64,000 nucleotides of DNA from JAHDCJ01 sp039028895 (GCA_039028895.1 JBCCHF010000004.1:172444-236443); one strand, 5' to 3'; shown: positions 34,232 through 43,204, counted from the first letter of the stretch. The notes: a model not told the origin generated them from the letters alone. Translations and numbers: made by a program.

Positions 34232-34993
34232 ATGAAAGTTTCAATTATTACAGCAACTTTTAACAGCGACAAAACGCTGGCTGACACGATTCAATGCGTG
34301 CAGGGGCAAGACTATCCGGATATTGAACATCTCATTGTTGATGGCGGCTCAAAAGATGGCACTATCGACATTATCAAATCCATGGAAAACCATATCCATA
34401 AATGGATTTCGGAGCCTGATAAAGGTATCTACGACGCCATGAACAAAGGCCTCAAAATGGCAACTGGTGACATCGTAGCTATTCTCAATTCTGATGACTT
34501 TTACCCCAATAACCAGGTTATCTCAAAGGTTGTTTCAGCTTTAAAAGAAAATGGGGCTGATACTGCTTATGGAGATCTCCAATATGTTGACCCAAAAGAA
34601 ACAAGCCGTATCGTCAGGAACTGGAAAGCAGGAGACTTTTCTTCTAATAAGTTTTACGTTGGCTGGATGCCGCCCCACCCGACCTTTTTCGTCAAACGGG
34701 AAGTTTATGAAAAATACGGCAATTTCGACACCAGTTTCTGGACTTCGGCAGACTATGAACTGATGTTGCGATTTTTGTTCAAACACGCGGTCTCAACGGT
34801 TTACATTCCCGAGGTCCTTGTGAAAATGAGAACCGGAGGCCAAAGCAATATAAATCTGGCCAACAGACTGAAAGCCAATAAAGAAGATAGAAGAGCATGG
34901 AAAATCAACGGTTTGAAGCCAAGGTTTTACACCACCTGGCTAAAACCGTTGAGGAAGGTTTCACAATTTAAAAGAAAATGGCTCCGTTTTTAG
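34232..34993 (+). CDS. Glycosyltransferase family 2
   Basis: A 253-residue inverting GT-A enzyme. SIITATFNSDKTLADTI is the first strand. HLIVDGGSKDGTIDII holds the DGGSxDGT nucleotide-binding motif, DKGIYDAMNKGLKMATGDIVAILNSDDFY holds the DxD-type site, and PPHPTFFVKREVY follows. The protein at 36146 has the same arrangement and is a likely paralogue. The frame is open from 34118, but the family N-terminus starts at 34232. Confidence 0.9.
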   Translation: MKVSIITATFNSDKTLADTIQCVQGQDYPDIEHLIVDGGSKDGTIDIIKSMENHIHKWISEPDKGIYDAMNKGLKMATGDIVAILNSDDFYPNNQVISKVVSALKENGADTAYGDLQYVDPKETSRIVRNWKAGDFSSNKFYVGWMPPHPTFFVKREVYEKYGNFDTSFWTSADYELMLRFLFKHAVSTVYIPEVLVKMRTGGQSNINLANRLKANKEDRRAWKINGLKPRFYTTWLKPLRKVSQFKRKWLRF

Positions 34994-35038
34994 TCTTCAA
35001 GATCAGAAGACACAAACCGGACCTCGAACAAAGAAAAA

Positions 35039-36136
35039 ATGAAAACAGCATTAATCACAGGAATCACAGGACAAGATGGCGCTTACCTTGCTGAATACCT
35101 CCTCAAAAAGAACTACGTAGTTCACGGTATCAAGCGGAGAAGCTCTCTGTTCAATACAGACCGTATTGACCATCTCTACCAGGATCCACACATTGATAAT
35201 CGAAATTTCATCCTCCATTACGGAGATTTAACTGATGCGACTAACGTCATCAGGATTATCCAGTCCGTACAGCCTGAAGAGATTTATAACCTGGCTGCGA
35301 TGTCACATGTGCATGTAAGTTTTCAGATGCCAGAGTACACTGCGAATGTAGACGCTCTAGGTACCCTAAGAATACTCGAAGCAGTAAGGATGCTGGGGCT
35401 GGAGAAAAAGACCAGGATCTACCAGGCCTCTACTTCTGAGTTATATGGGAAAGTCCAGGAAATTCCCCAAAACGAGGATACGCCATTTTATCCACGGTCA
35501 CCTTATGCTGTCGCTAAGCAATATGCTTTCTGGATTATCAAAAATTACAGGGAGGCTTATAACTTGTATGCCGTTAATGGTATCCTGTTCAACCACGAAA
35601 GCCCGTTGCGGGGAGAAACATTCGTAACAAGGAAAATTACCAGGGCCGTAGCAAGGATTGGTCTCGGCTTACAGGATCAGCTTTACCTGGGAAACATGGA
35701 TGCCAAGCGTGATTGGGGCCATGCAAAAGACTTCGTGGAAGCCATGCATCTGATGCTACAACATGATGAACCTGAAGATTTCGTCATTGCAACAGGGAAA
35801 ACTACATCGGTTCGCGATTTTGTCAAAATGGCTTTTAGCGAAATCGGTGTCGAACTCGAATTTTCCGGATCAGGTGAAGAAGAAATAGCCAGAGTGACAG
35901 CTGCAGGTAACCCGGAGTTCCTGCTTGAAACCGGCAAAGTTGTGCTTTCTGTTGATCCGCGTTATTACAGACCAACAGAGGTAGATCTATTGATTGGTGA
36001 TCCTTCCAAAGCGAAAAACCTGCTTGGATGGAGTCCGAAACATACACTGAATGACCTGGTAAAAGAAATGGTCGAAAATGACCTTGAGCTGTTTAGAAAA
36101 GAAAAGTACCTCCAGGAAAAAGGGTACAACATTTAA
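35039..36136 (+). CDS. gmd: GDP-mannose 4,6-dehydratase
   Basis: A 365-residue extended SDR that forms GDP-4-keto-6-deoxymannose. ALITGITGQDGAYLAEYLL (4-22) is the family NADP site, and GIKRRSSLFNTDRIDHLY (31-48) is diagnostic for Gmd. QASTSELYGKVQE, PYAVAKQYAFW (YxxxK), LFNHESPLRGETFVTRK and KRDWGHAKDFVEAM complete the pattern. No fcl or rmd gene lies in the window, so the enzyme that finishes the pathway to GDP-fucose or GDP-rhamnose must be encoded elsewhere. Confidence 0.95.
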   Translation: MKTALITGITGQDGAYLAEYLLKKNYVVHGIKRRSSLFNTDRIDHLYQDPHIDNRNFILHYGDLTDATNVIRIIQSVQPEEIYNLAAMSHVHVSFQMPEYTANVDALGTLRILEAVRMLGLEKKTRIYQASTSELYGKVQEIPQNEDTPFYPRSPYAVAKQYAFWIIKNYREAYNLYAVNGILFNHESPLRGETFVTRKITRAVARIGLGLQDQLYLGNMDAKRDWGHAKDFVEAMHLMLQHDEPEDFVIATGKTTSVRDFVKMAFSEIGVELEFSGSGEEEIARVTAAGNPEFLLETGKVVLSVDPRYYRPTEVDLLIGDPSKAKNLLGWSPKHTLNDLVKEMVENDLELFRKEKYLQEKGYNI

Positions 36137-36145
36137 TGATAACCT

Positions 36146-36910
36146 ATGGCTGATGGCACGCAACCTTTGATCAGTATTATTACTGTCAATTTAAACCAGG
36201 CAGAAAAGCTGAAGCTGACCCTGGAAAGCGTCCACAATCAGTCATTTGACAATAAAGAACACATCGTCATCGACGGTGGATCAACCGACAAAAGTGTCGA
36301 GGTGATCAAAACATTTGACAATCGATTGGCGCATTGGGAAAGCACCACTGACCGTGGCATCTATGATGCTATGAACAAAGGGCTTTCCGTAGCAAAAGGA
36401 CAATGGATACATTTTCTCAATGCAGGTGATGCTTACACAAACAGCAATGCATTATCTGAAATTGCGGAAAACCTGGATAAGGCCTATGCTATCATTTATT
36501 GTGATGTCATGCTCAAAGGCATTGATAACTCAATGAAAGTGTGGATTCAAAAGCCGGCTTTCAGGTTTGGTTTGTTCAATAATATCTGTCACCAGGCAGT
36601 GTTTTACAATACCAGGCAATACCCGGACCTTGAATTTGATACTAGGTTCGAGATTTCCGCCGATGCCCAGAAATTATTGGAAATTGGTTCCCGAAAGGGT
36701 TGGCAAACATTCAGGAAAATACCCGGACCTTTTGTGATCTATGAGGAAGAAGGATTATCGTTCAAAAAAGCCTTTAAGGCCCTTGAAGCAAGAGAAGAGC
36801 ATTTTCAGAAATGGCTTAAAAACCCGCTTCTGAAATGGCTAAACCGGTTGAACCTGAAACGGCAAAAGCAGAAGTATTTGCGTAAGGCTAAATCAGGTCA
36901 GAATGACTGA
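36146..36910 (+). CDS. Glycosyltransferase family 2 (WcaA-like)
   Basis: A 254-residue GT-A enzyme. ISIITVNLNQAEKLKLTLESV begins the fold. HIVIDGGSTDKSVEVI and DRGIYDAMNKGLSVAKGQWIHFLNAGD are the nucleotide-sugar and DxD-like sites. The last 50 residues are basic, suggesting contact with the membrane surface. It starts 10 bp after gmd and overlaps the next gene by 8 bp. A sugar derived from the gmd product would be a reasonable donor (inference). Confidence 0.88.
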   Translation: MADGTQPLISIITVNLNQAEKLKLTLESVHNQSFDNKEHIVIDGGSTDKSVEVIKTFDNRLAHWESTTDRGIYDAMNKGLSVAKGQWIHFLNAGDAYTNSNALSEIAENLDKAYAIIYCDVMLKGIDNSMKVWIQKPAFRFGLFNNICHQAVFYNTRQYPDLEFDTRFEISADAQKLLEIGSRKGWQTFRKIPGPFVIYEEEGLSFKKAFKALEAREEHFQKWLKNPLLKWLNRLNLKRQKQKYLRKAKSGQND

Positions 36911-37973
36911 CAAACTGTTCATATTATCCCTTGGACGCCAGGGCGGCAGCGTGATCTACGGAACAGCGATCATTAATCGTATAAAAGCACCAAAAGAGGT
37001 GTGGAGCTCAGCTTTTAGCATTGCTGAAAAGCCTTCCGAAGCGACGGTTGTGAAAACATATAATGGTGTTCTGCAGTTTCTTATCGCCAGTTTCACCAGG
37101 TTATTGCCAATGCTTTTGAAGTGCAGGCACGGTTTGAAAGCCAATCGTTATTCGGTGTTTTATACACCGTATTTTCATTACTGGAATTTGCCGTTTATCC
37201 TGCTTTTCAAATGGTATGGCAAACAAGTGGTGATTACCGTTCATGACGGGATTCCACATTCAGGAGAAGGTAAATTTCTGGAAAAGTGGCTCAACATGGC
37301 CTGTATAAAAAGGGCGGATGACATCATTTTTTTAACTGCCTTTGTCAGGAATGCGGTTAAAGCAGCCAGCAATTTTTCTGGTAAGGCACATGTTATTCCA
37401 CATGGCCCAATTACTCCGGAAGGGTTGCTGTCAACGAACAGAAAATTCCCGGCTAAGGCCAGGCTTTTGTTTTTAGGCAGGCTGGGATACTATAAAGGCA
37501 TAGATCTGTTGATCAATGCGGTTAAAAAAATTGAACATCCGGCTTATGACGGATTGACTATAGCAGGGAAAAGGCAAAAGCGTCTTCCCATCCGGTTTAA
37601 TGATAGCCGGATAAAGCTAATTGATAAATGGCATGCTGATGCTGAAATCGCAGAATTGGTCAACACACACGACATCCTGGTTTTACCGTATCGCGAAGCC
37701 ACACAATCGGGTGTAGTAACGATTGGCATTTCTGCCAGCATTCCGATGGTTTGCACCAAAACAGGAGGATTGCATGAGCAGCTGACAGACGACGAAGCCA
37801 TTTTTGTCAATCCAGAGCCAGACGATATTCATAAAGGCATCCAAAAATTATTGGAAAGCCCGGATTTATATGAAAAGATCAGCCAAAGATTGGTTGAAAA
37901 AAGAAAACAGCTTTCATGGGAAAGCATAACAAACAAGATCGAGAAAATAATCACTCAGCCATTTTCCGGCTAG
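36903..37973 (+). CDS. Glycosyltransferase family 4
   Basis: A 356-residue GT-B enzyme. LSLGRQGGSVIYGTAI is the N-terminal loop, and VVITVHDGIPHSGEGKFLEKW is an acceptor-half motif. ARLLFLGRLGYYKGIDLLINAV and HDILVLPYREATQSGVVTIGISASIPMVCT are in the donor half, with TGGLHEQLTDDEAIFVNPE near the end. Confidence 0.86.
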   Translation: MTDKLFILSLGRQGGSVIYGTAIINRIKAPKEVWSSAFSIAEKPSEATVVKTYNGVLQFLIASFTRLLPMLLKCRHGLKANRYSVFYTPYFHYWNLPFILLFKWYGKQVVITVHDGIPHSGEGKFLEKWLNMACIKRADDIIFLTAFVRNAVKAASNFSGKAHVIPHGPITPEGLLSTNRKFPAKARLLFLGRLGYYKGIDLLINAVKKIEHPAYDGLTIAGKRQKRLPIRFNDSRIKLIDKWHADAEIAELVNTHDILVLPYREATQSGVVTIGISASIPMVCTKTGGLHEQLTDDEAIFVNPEPDDIHKGIQKLLESPDLYEKISQRLVEKRKQLSWESITNKIEKIITQPFSG

Positions 37974-38000
37974 GAAAATAAGCCAATGTGATCAGCAATA

Positions 38001-39134
38001 ATGGAGCGAAAGCAAAAAATAGCATTAGTACTCAACACAGCCTGGAATATTTACAATTTCAGACAAAATCTCGTCCGGCAACTGACCGCTTCGGGTTATG
38101 AGGTATTGCTGATCGCTCCGGTTGATGATTATGTAGATTCTTTGAAACCGCTGGGTTGCCGCTTTATCGCCATAAAACATCTCGACAAACGAGGTACCAA
38201 TCCACTCAAAGACGCAAGACTGGTTTTCGAATTGAGAAGTATTTTCCGGAAGGAAAGACCTGACCTTATTCTCAACTTCACAATTAAACCTAATATTTTC
38301 GGAAGTCTCGCTGCAAAACTTCTCGGCACCAAAGCTATCAGCACCCTTACCGGAAGAGGAAGAGTAGAATTAAGTTCATCAATTTTTGATCGTGGTATCA
38401 AGCTACTTTACAGAATGGCTTTTTCTTATTGCGAAAAGGTAGTATTCCAAAATCACGATGACCTTAATTTCTTTCTCACCCAAAACTTGGTTAACAAAGC
38501 CAAGTGTATCGTAGTGCCAGGATCTGGTGTAGATCTTCAACAATTTCATCCCAATGGGTTGGTCAAAGATCCTGCTCTTGGTGATAAAACCATTTTCCTT
38601 TTAGGCGCGAGACTCTTACTTGACAAAGGGATCAGGGAATATACTGATGCTGCAAAACAGGTAAAAGCAAAATACCCTGACACAGAATTCTGGTTACTTG
38701 GCCCGGTTGATGATAATCCTAACCAGATTAATGAGCAACATCTTAAAGACTGGGAAAAGGAAGGGGCCATTAAGTATCTTGGCGTAACAGATAATGTACA
38801 GCAGTTTCTCACCAATGCCGATGTGGTAGTACTGCCAAGTTATTATGGTGAAGGCGTACCAAGGACGTTGCTGGAATCATTGGCCATGCAAAAACCGATC
38901 ATCACTACCGATCATACTGGCTGTAGAGATACCGTTGACGAAGGAGAAAATGGCTTTCTCATTCCAATAAAAGATGTAGACGCACTGGTTGAAGCCATGG
39001 AAAAAATGATCGCCCTGGGAGATGCAGGTCGCGAAGCAATGGGTAAGAAAAGTCGCAAGAAAGCAGAACAAGAGTTTGACGATAAAATCGTTATTAGTGC
39101 TTACCTTAAAACTATCCGATCCATTTTGACCTGA
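38001..39134 (+). CDS. Glycosyltransferase family 4 (PglA-like)
   Basis: A 377-residue GT-B enzyme similar to PglA-type transferases that add an early residue to an undecaprenyl-linked sugar. ALVLNTAWNIYNFRQNLV (8-25) is typical, as are NFTIKPNIFGSLAAKLLG, FQNHDDLNFF and VPGSGVDLQQFHP. KTIFLLGARLLLDKGIREY and VVVLPSYYGEGVPRTLLESLAMQKPIITT form the donor site. Its 3' end overlaps the converging gene on the minus strand by 23 bp. Confidence 0.87.
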   Translation: MERKQKIALVLNTAWNIYNFRQNLVRQLTASGYEVLLIAPVDDYVDSLKPLGCRFIAIKHLDKRGTNPLKDARLVFELRSIFRKERPDLILNFTIKPNIFGSLAAKLLGTKAISTLTGRGRVELSSSIFDRGIKLLYRMAFSYCEKVVFQNHDDLNFFLTQNLVNKAKCIVVPGSGVDLQQFHPNGLVKDPALGDKTIFLLGARLLLDKGIREYTDAAKQVKAKYPDTEFWLLGPVDDNPNQINEQHLKDWEKEGAIKYLGVTDNVQQFLTNADVVVLPSYYGEGVPRTLLESLAMQKPIITTDHTGCRDTVDEGENGFLIPIKDVDALVEAMEKMIALGDAGREAMGKKSRKKAEQEFDDKIVISAYLKTIRSILT

Positions 39135-40410
39135 CACGCTTCCAGTCAATTACCAATACCATTACGATCAACAATAAGTTCAGACTAACCGACCGATAAC
39201 GAACCAAGGTACCGGAGTTGGATACCAGGTAGCCAATGAGAAATATATTGCTTACACTATAGAAAAACAGGAATAGAGTAATTCTACTCCAACGGAAATT
39301 AGCACGGCGAAAATAGATCGTAAAGATCAGGAAAAGCCAGAAAGCAAGGATACCAATGCTCGAAAAAAATTGAAGCGTACCATTGGCATCCCATACGAAA
39401 GGGCGGAAAAATCCATTGACAGACGCTGTCGGAAAAAAAGTCAAAAAACTGGACACCGTAGCCTCAAGAGAACCCACAAAAAAACTGGAGCCTCCATTCT
39501 CAACAAGAAAGGCATGCTGCCTGGCTACGAGGATTTCCAATATATCAAAACCCTCAATCACACTGCTCAACAATATGGCCAGGGCGGGTAAAAGCAAATA
39601 GCCTACAGCAAACTTCCAGAAAACTTTTCCTTTCCATTTTAAAACCGAAACCGCTAGCAGAAGGGGTGGTAAGACCAGTGCCAATTGAAATGGTCTGACC
39701 AAGGCAATGATCCACAATCCCAAAAACAAGAATAAGAGGTGTTTGATTTTTGGGATCTGCACATAACGATGAACGTGGTAAAGTACAATGCCAATACCCA
39801 GGTAAACAAAACCGTCTTTATGAAATCCGCCAGTCCAAAACAAGAGTGAAGGCATCAGGAAAACCACTGAAAGTACAGGCCACTTCGAATAGTTGTCCTG
39901 GTCTTTCAGTAACCGGAAAAAATGGAGACTTCCAATCATCATAAAAAAGGCCATGAAAGTAATATGTACACTGTAATACCCGAAAGTCAATGGCCTGATT
40001 ATGGCATGTAACCTAGCTATATTGAAAAATCCGGAATGATCCCAATACCCGGTTTGATAAGCATATTTGTAGACTGGAACTTCGGCAAACCCACCATTTG
40101 GACCGAAAATCAAACGGAAATAAATACCTGGGTCTTCACCATAGGAATTAAAAATGTAAAGACCCGCTTTAAAGACTTTGTAGGGGTCTCCTCCCCCATA
40201 GTGATCAAGGAATAATTTGCCATATAAAAACCCGGCAACAACTTTCAAACCTAGCAAAAAGCAAAGCCAAAACCATGGAATCTCTGCGTCTTTGAAGAAT
40301 TTCCACCTTTTCATGATCAGGCAGAAAACCACAAACCAGGATATAATGAGCAGATACTTCACAGTTTCAAATATAGCTAATGAGAACCCAAACCTCAGAA
40401 TCGTCCGCAT
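39112..40410 (-). CDS. Polytopic membrane protein, function unknown
   Basis: A 432-residue protein with about ten hydrophobic helices and a GGGDPYKVFKAGLYIFNSYG stretch in the first third. It is not recognised beyond general likeness to integral membrane proteins in polysaccharide loci. It runs against the surrounding operon and converges with the PglA-like gene. The frame extends to 40443, but that start would overlap the divergent promoter. ATG at 40410 is chosen. A TATATTTG on the minus strand at 40374-40367 could mean initiation further in, at GTG 40362 or ATG 40314. Confidence 0.65.
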   Translation of the reverse strand: MRTILRFGFSLAIFETVKYLLIISWFVVFCLIMKRWKFFKDAEIPWFWLCFLLGLKVVAGFLYGKLFLDHYGGGDPYKVFKAGLYIFNSYGEDPGIYFRLIFGPNGGFAEVPVYKYAYQTGYWDHSGFFNIARLHAIIRPLTFGYYSVHITFMAFFMMIGSLHFFRLLKDQDNYSKWPVLSVVFLMPSLLFWTGGFHKDGFVYLGIGIVLYHVHRYVQIPKIKHLLFLFLGLWIIALVRPFQLALVLPPLLLAVSVLKWKGKVFWKFAVGYLLLPALAILLSSVIEGFDILEILVARQHAFLVENGGSSFFVGSLEATVSSFLTFFPTASVNGFFRPFVWDANGTLQFFSSIGILAFWLFLIFTIYFRRANFRWSRITLFLFFYSVSNIFLIGYLVSNSGTLVRYRSVSLNLLLIVMVLVIDWKRVRSKWIG

Positions 40411-40416
40411 ATTCGC

Positions 40417-40424
40417 TATATTTG
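40417..40424 (+). promoter_or_regulatory. Candidate -7 box (TATATTTG) of the WecA-like gene
   Basis: TATATTTG followed by C, 21 bp before the ATG at 40446. The same octamer occurs on the minus strand at 40374-40367, so a divergent promoter pair sharing about 40 bp is possible. No TTTG -33 box is seen at the standard distance. Confidence 0.4.
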
Positions 40425-40445
40425 CAGCAGACGCGGGTAACACCT

Positions 40446-41507
40446 ATGAACATAATTATTTTAAGTTTCATTACTGCTTTTTTGATCACCTTTTCGGCGA
40501 TTCCATCCATCATCAATATCGCAAAGATCAAGAACCTGATCGATGCGCCTGGTGAACGGACGTCTCATAGCGACCTTGTACCTACACTGGGTGGTTTGGG
40601 GATTTTTGCGGGGTTGATCTTTTCAGTCACTTTTTGGACCCCTTTCGAGGTATTTAGTGAGCTGCAATATATTCTTTGCGCCTTGATCATCATCTTTTTG
40701 ATCGGTGCTAAGGATGATATCATTCCGCTGACACCCACCAAGAAATTTGCCGGTGAGATTTTAGCAGCTTTTATTCTTGTTTTCAAAGCAGATGTCAAAC
40801 TGACCAGCATGTATGGTATATTCGGCATCACAGACATTCCTGACCTGGTTGCCATTCCATTGTCGATGGTCACGATCATCTTATTGATCAATGCCGTGAA
40901 CCTGATTGACGGTATCAACGGACTTTCCGGTACCATCGGCATTATCATTTCTACAACTTTTGGATTCTGGTTTTACCAAACCAACAGTATCGAATTGGCC
41001 GTTATTGCTTTTGCACTGGCAGGATCACTTGTTGCGTTCCTTAAATACAATTATACGCCTGCCAAAATATTTATGGGCGATACGGGGTCTTTGCTCATAG
41101 GGCTTGTTATCGCTATATTATCCATAAAGTTTATTGAAGTTAACAAGGGTCTTGAGCACCCCTGGGCGATTCGTTCTGTTCCTTCTGTTGCAATTGGTGT
41201 CATGATCATCCCAATTTTTGACACTTTAAGAGTTTTCACTTTACGCATTCTCAATGGTCGTTCGCCATTCAGTCCCGACCGGAATCATATCCACCATTTG
41301 CTGATCGACCTGAATCTTACCCATATGCAGGCCACTGGAGTACTTGCTTTCTTCAATGTCCTTTTTATTGTAATGGTCTTTTCCTTTCAATCTCTTGGAT
41401 CACTAAACCTGCTTTTATTGGAATTGGGGGTTGCCACCTTGTTAAGTACCATCCTTTACCTGACAGCAAGAGGGCCTATCTCTAAACCAAAGGTCGTTCA
41501 TGATTAA
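40446..41507 (+). CDS. WecA/TagO/MraY-type undecaprenyl-phosphate sugar-1-phosphate transferase
   Basis: A 353-residue inner-membrane enzyme with about eleven helices that starts glycan synthesis by moving a HexNAc-1-phosphate onto undecaprenyl phosphate. LVPTLGGLGIF, GAKDDI (the DD magnesium site), NLIDGINGL, FMGDTGSLLIGL and SPDRNHIHHLLI (HxH loop) follow the WecA order. The start at 40446 (MNIIILSFITAF) fits better than 40380. It is the likely initiating transferase for the locus. Confidence 0.9.
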   Translation: MNIIILSFITAFLITFSAIPSIINIAKIKNLIDAPGERTSHSDLVPTLGGLGIFAGLIFSVTFWTPFEVFSELQYILCALIIIFLIGAKDDIIPLTPTKKFAGEILAAFILVFKADVKLTSMYGIFGITDIPDLVAIPLSMVTIILLINAVNLIDGINGLSGTIGIIISTTFGFWFYQTNSIELAVIAFALAGSLVAFLKYNYTPAKIFMGDTGSLLIGLVIAILSIKFIEVNKGLEHPWAIRSVPSVAIGVMIIPIFDTLRVFTLRILNGRSPFSPDRNHIHHLLIDLNLTHMQATGVLAFFNVLFIVMVFSFQSLGSLNLLLLELGVATLLSTILYLTARGPISKPKVVHD

Positions 41508-41874
41508 TATTGTAGCAGTCTTTATTGGTGGCGGGCTGGGTAGTCTGTTTCGGTATGGTATTGCCCAATGGCTGGCTCCTTACAAACTGAATTTCCCCTA
41601 TGCTACTATTATTGCCAATATATTAGCCTGTTTCGTTTTGGGCTTCTTTCTGGCTTTTACCCTGAAAACCGAGATGCCAACAGCTCAAAAGCTGTTTTTC
41701 ATGGTTGGCTTTTGTGGAGGATTTAGTACTTTCTCCACCTTTACAGCCGAGACCTTCCATCTTATGCAGGCCGGCAACTACACATATGCCTTCCTCAATA
41801 TAGCTTGTAGCCTGCTCCTTTGTCTAATTTCTCTCTACGCAGGGTTATTAGTTGGAAAGATGTTGGTAAATTAG
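41500..41874 (+). CDS. crcB: Fluoride channel CrcB/Fluc
   Basis: A 124-residue four-helix membrane protein that exports fluoride as a dual-topology dimer. GGGLGSLFRYGIA (10-22) and GFCGGFSTFSTFTAE (70-84) are the family motifs that line the pore and the central Na+ site. The start overlaps the preceding gene by 8 bp, which suggests co-transcription. No fluoride riboswitch was recognised upstream. Confidence 0.93.
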   Translation: MINIVAVFIGGGLGSLFRYGIAQWLAPYKLNFPYATIIANILACFVLGFFLAFTLKTEMPTAQKLFFMVGFCGGFSTFSTFTAETFHLMQAGNYTYAFLNIACSLLLCLISLYAGLLVGKMLVN

Positions 41875-41882
41875 TGTTGAAA

Positions 41883-42104
41883 TTCTTTTTTCCTTGATGA
41901 AAAAAGAAACAAAAAAATCAAGGCTGTTTTGAAATCCTGACGCTTTTTTGGATTTAAAATGTGTCAAAATCTAATTTGGAAAAGGCCGGAATCGAAATTA
42001 GTTATCAGCCGAGGGAGGCCGTCAAAATAATGTCCGACCGGAGGGAGTTTATTTTGACAAGATTTTTTTTGGTTCGTTTTTTTTATCGATTGAAAAAAAT
42101 GAAC
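41883..42104 (+). mobile_element. Non-coding inverted-repeat element, copy 1 (MITE-like)
   Basis: The left end TTCTTTTTT-CCTTGATG-AAAAAAGAA (41883-41908) is itself a hairpin. The right end (42060-42104, GGTTCG, T-run, ATCGATTG, A-run, GAAC) is close to the reverse complement of the left end. The right 90 bp (42013-42104) is nearly identical to 61019-61111. There is no transposase and no convincing ORF. It lies 25 bp before the tryptophan dioxygenase ATG. Confidence 0.75.
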
Positions 42105-42128
42105 GAACTAAAGTCAAAACGACTAAAG

Positions 42129-43067
42129 ATGAACCTTACACATGAGATGTTAGAGCGCCTTGAGAAGCTCGAAGAAAAGTTTGCCGCAATGGGGCAAGAC
42201 ATGGCTTCTTACCTTGACGGCCTGCTCTATGCTGATTACCTGACTTATTGGGATTATGTTCATTTGGACACCCTGTTAAGCCTTCAGAATCCTAAAACAC
42301 CTATTCCTGACGAGGAGACTTTTATCATTTATCACCAGATCACTGAATTGTATTTCAGGCTGGTGTTAAATGCTGTGGAGGTTTTGGTTGAGGCAGATAC
42401 TGTAACGCTTGAACTTTTCAAGCGGCAGATGAAACGGATCAATAATTATTTCAACCATCTCGTTGATTCGTTTTCGATAATGATTGATGGAATGGAGCGC
42501 GAACAGTTCCTCAAATTTAGGATGAGTTTGTTGCCTGCTTCAGGTTTTCAGTCTGCTCAATACCGGATGATAGAGATTGTGAGTACTGATTTTCGCAATT
42601 TAGTCCACCATACCAAAAGAGAGGGATTGCCTATGGAAATGCCCTATTCGCGAATGTATGAACTACTATATTGGAAAACCGGAGCGACAGAATTGGCGAC
42701 AGGAAAAAAAACACTAACCCTTAAACAGTTTGAAGCAAAATATTCAAAAGAACTGATTGAGTTAGCTGAGCAATATCGTCATTGTAATCTACTCCGGTTA
42801 TACCATAATTTACCAAAAGAAGACCAGCAGGATAAGGACCTGATCGAGCTCCTGCAGCTATATGATATATCTGCAAATGTCAGATGGCCATTGGCCCACT
42901 TACGCTCAGCAGCAAAATATCTTGATCGCAAACCTGAGATTATTGCTGCAACAGGAGGTACCAACTGGCAGAAGTACCTGCCACCTAAAAACCAGCGCCT
43001 CATTTTTTATCCTGAATTATACGATGAAGAAATTCTTGCCAATTGGGGGCAGCGCGTTGAGATGTAA
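42129..43067 (+). CDS. kynA: Tryptophan 2,3-dioxygenase
   Basis: A 312-residue haem dioxygenase that opens the indole ring of tryptophan to N-formylkynurenine. YLTYWDYVHLDTLLSLQ, DEETFIIYHQITELYFRLVL (haem-ligand histidine region) and SGFQSAQYRMIEI are diagnostic. The frame is open from a GTG at 41961, but the first 56 codons are the repeat element translated, so the ATG at 42129 is the start. No other kynurenine-pathway gene is nearby. Confidence 0.92.
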   Translation: MNLTHEMLERLEKLEEKFAAMGQDMASYLDGLLYADYLTYWDYVHLDTLLSLQNPKTPIPDEETFIIYHQITELYFRLVLNAVEVLVEADTVTLELFKRQMKRINNYFNHLVDSFSIMIDGMEREQFLKFRMSLLPASGFQSAQYRMIEIVSTDFRNLVHHTKREGLPMEMPYSRMYELLYWKTGATELATGKKTLTLKQFEAKYSKELIELAEQYRHCNLLRLYHNLPKEDQQDKDLIELLQLYDISANVRWPLAHLRSAAKYLDRKPEIIAATGGTNWQKYLPPKNQRLIFYPELYDEEILANWGQRVEM

Positions 43068-43078
43068 GATTAAATTTT

Positions 43079-43098
43079 GGGTTGCCCCAATGCAACCC
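43079..43098 (+). terminator. Possible terminator hairpin after kynA
   Basis: GGGTTGC-CCCAAT-GCAACCC, a perfect 7-bp stem, lies 12 bp after the stop. Only a weak T-rich stretch follows, so termination may be partial. Confidence 0.45.
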
Positions 43099-43196
43099 AT
43101 CTTGCAAAATTGATTTCTAGAAATTAAGAGATGTTTTAACATTCGATCTCTTTTGGTTTAGAATACGTATATCCCTAGACTTAGATCAAATATTAC

Positions 43197-43204
43197 TAAT
43201 TTTG
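43197..43204 (+). promoter_or_regulatory. Candidate -7 box (TAATTTTG) upstream of the T9SS protein gene
   Basis: TAATTTTG matches TAnnTTTG and lies 85 bp before the ATG at 43290, inside the 222-bp gap 43068-43289. No -33 TTTG at the usual spacing. Nothing else is recognised in this gap apart from the hairpin at 43079-43098. Confidence 0.35.

Noticed and set aside
41883..42104. Insertion sequence with a transposase.
   Set aside because: The element is about 220 bp and has no transposase coding capacity, so it is called a non-autonomous repeat.
41961..42128. GTG-initiated N-terminal extension of tryptophan dioxygenase (56 codons).
   Set aside because: It is a translation of the inverted-repeat element (basic, low-complexity) and the family homology begins after the ATG at 42129.
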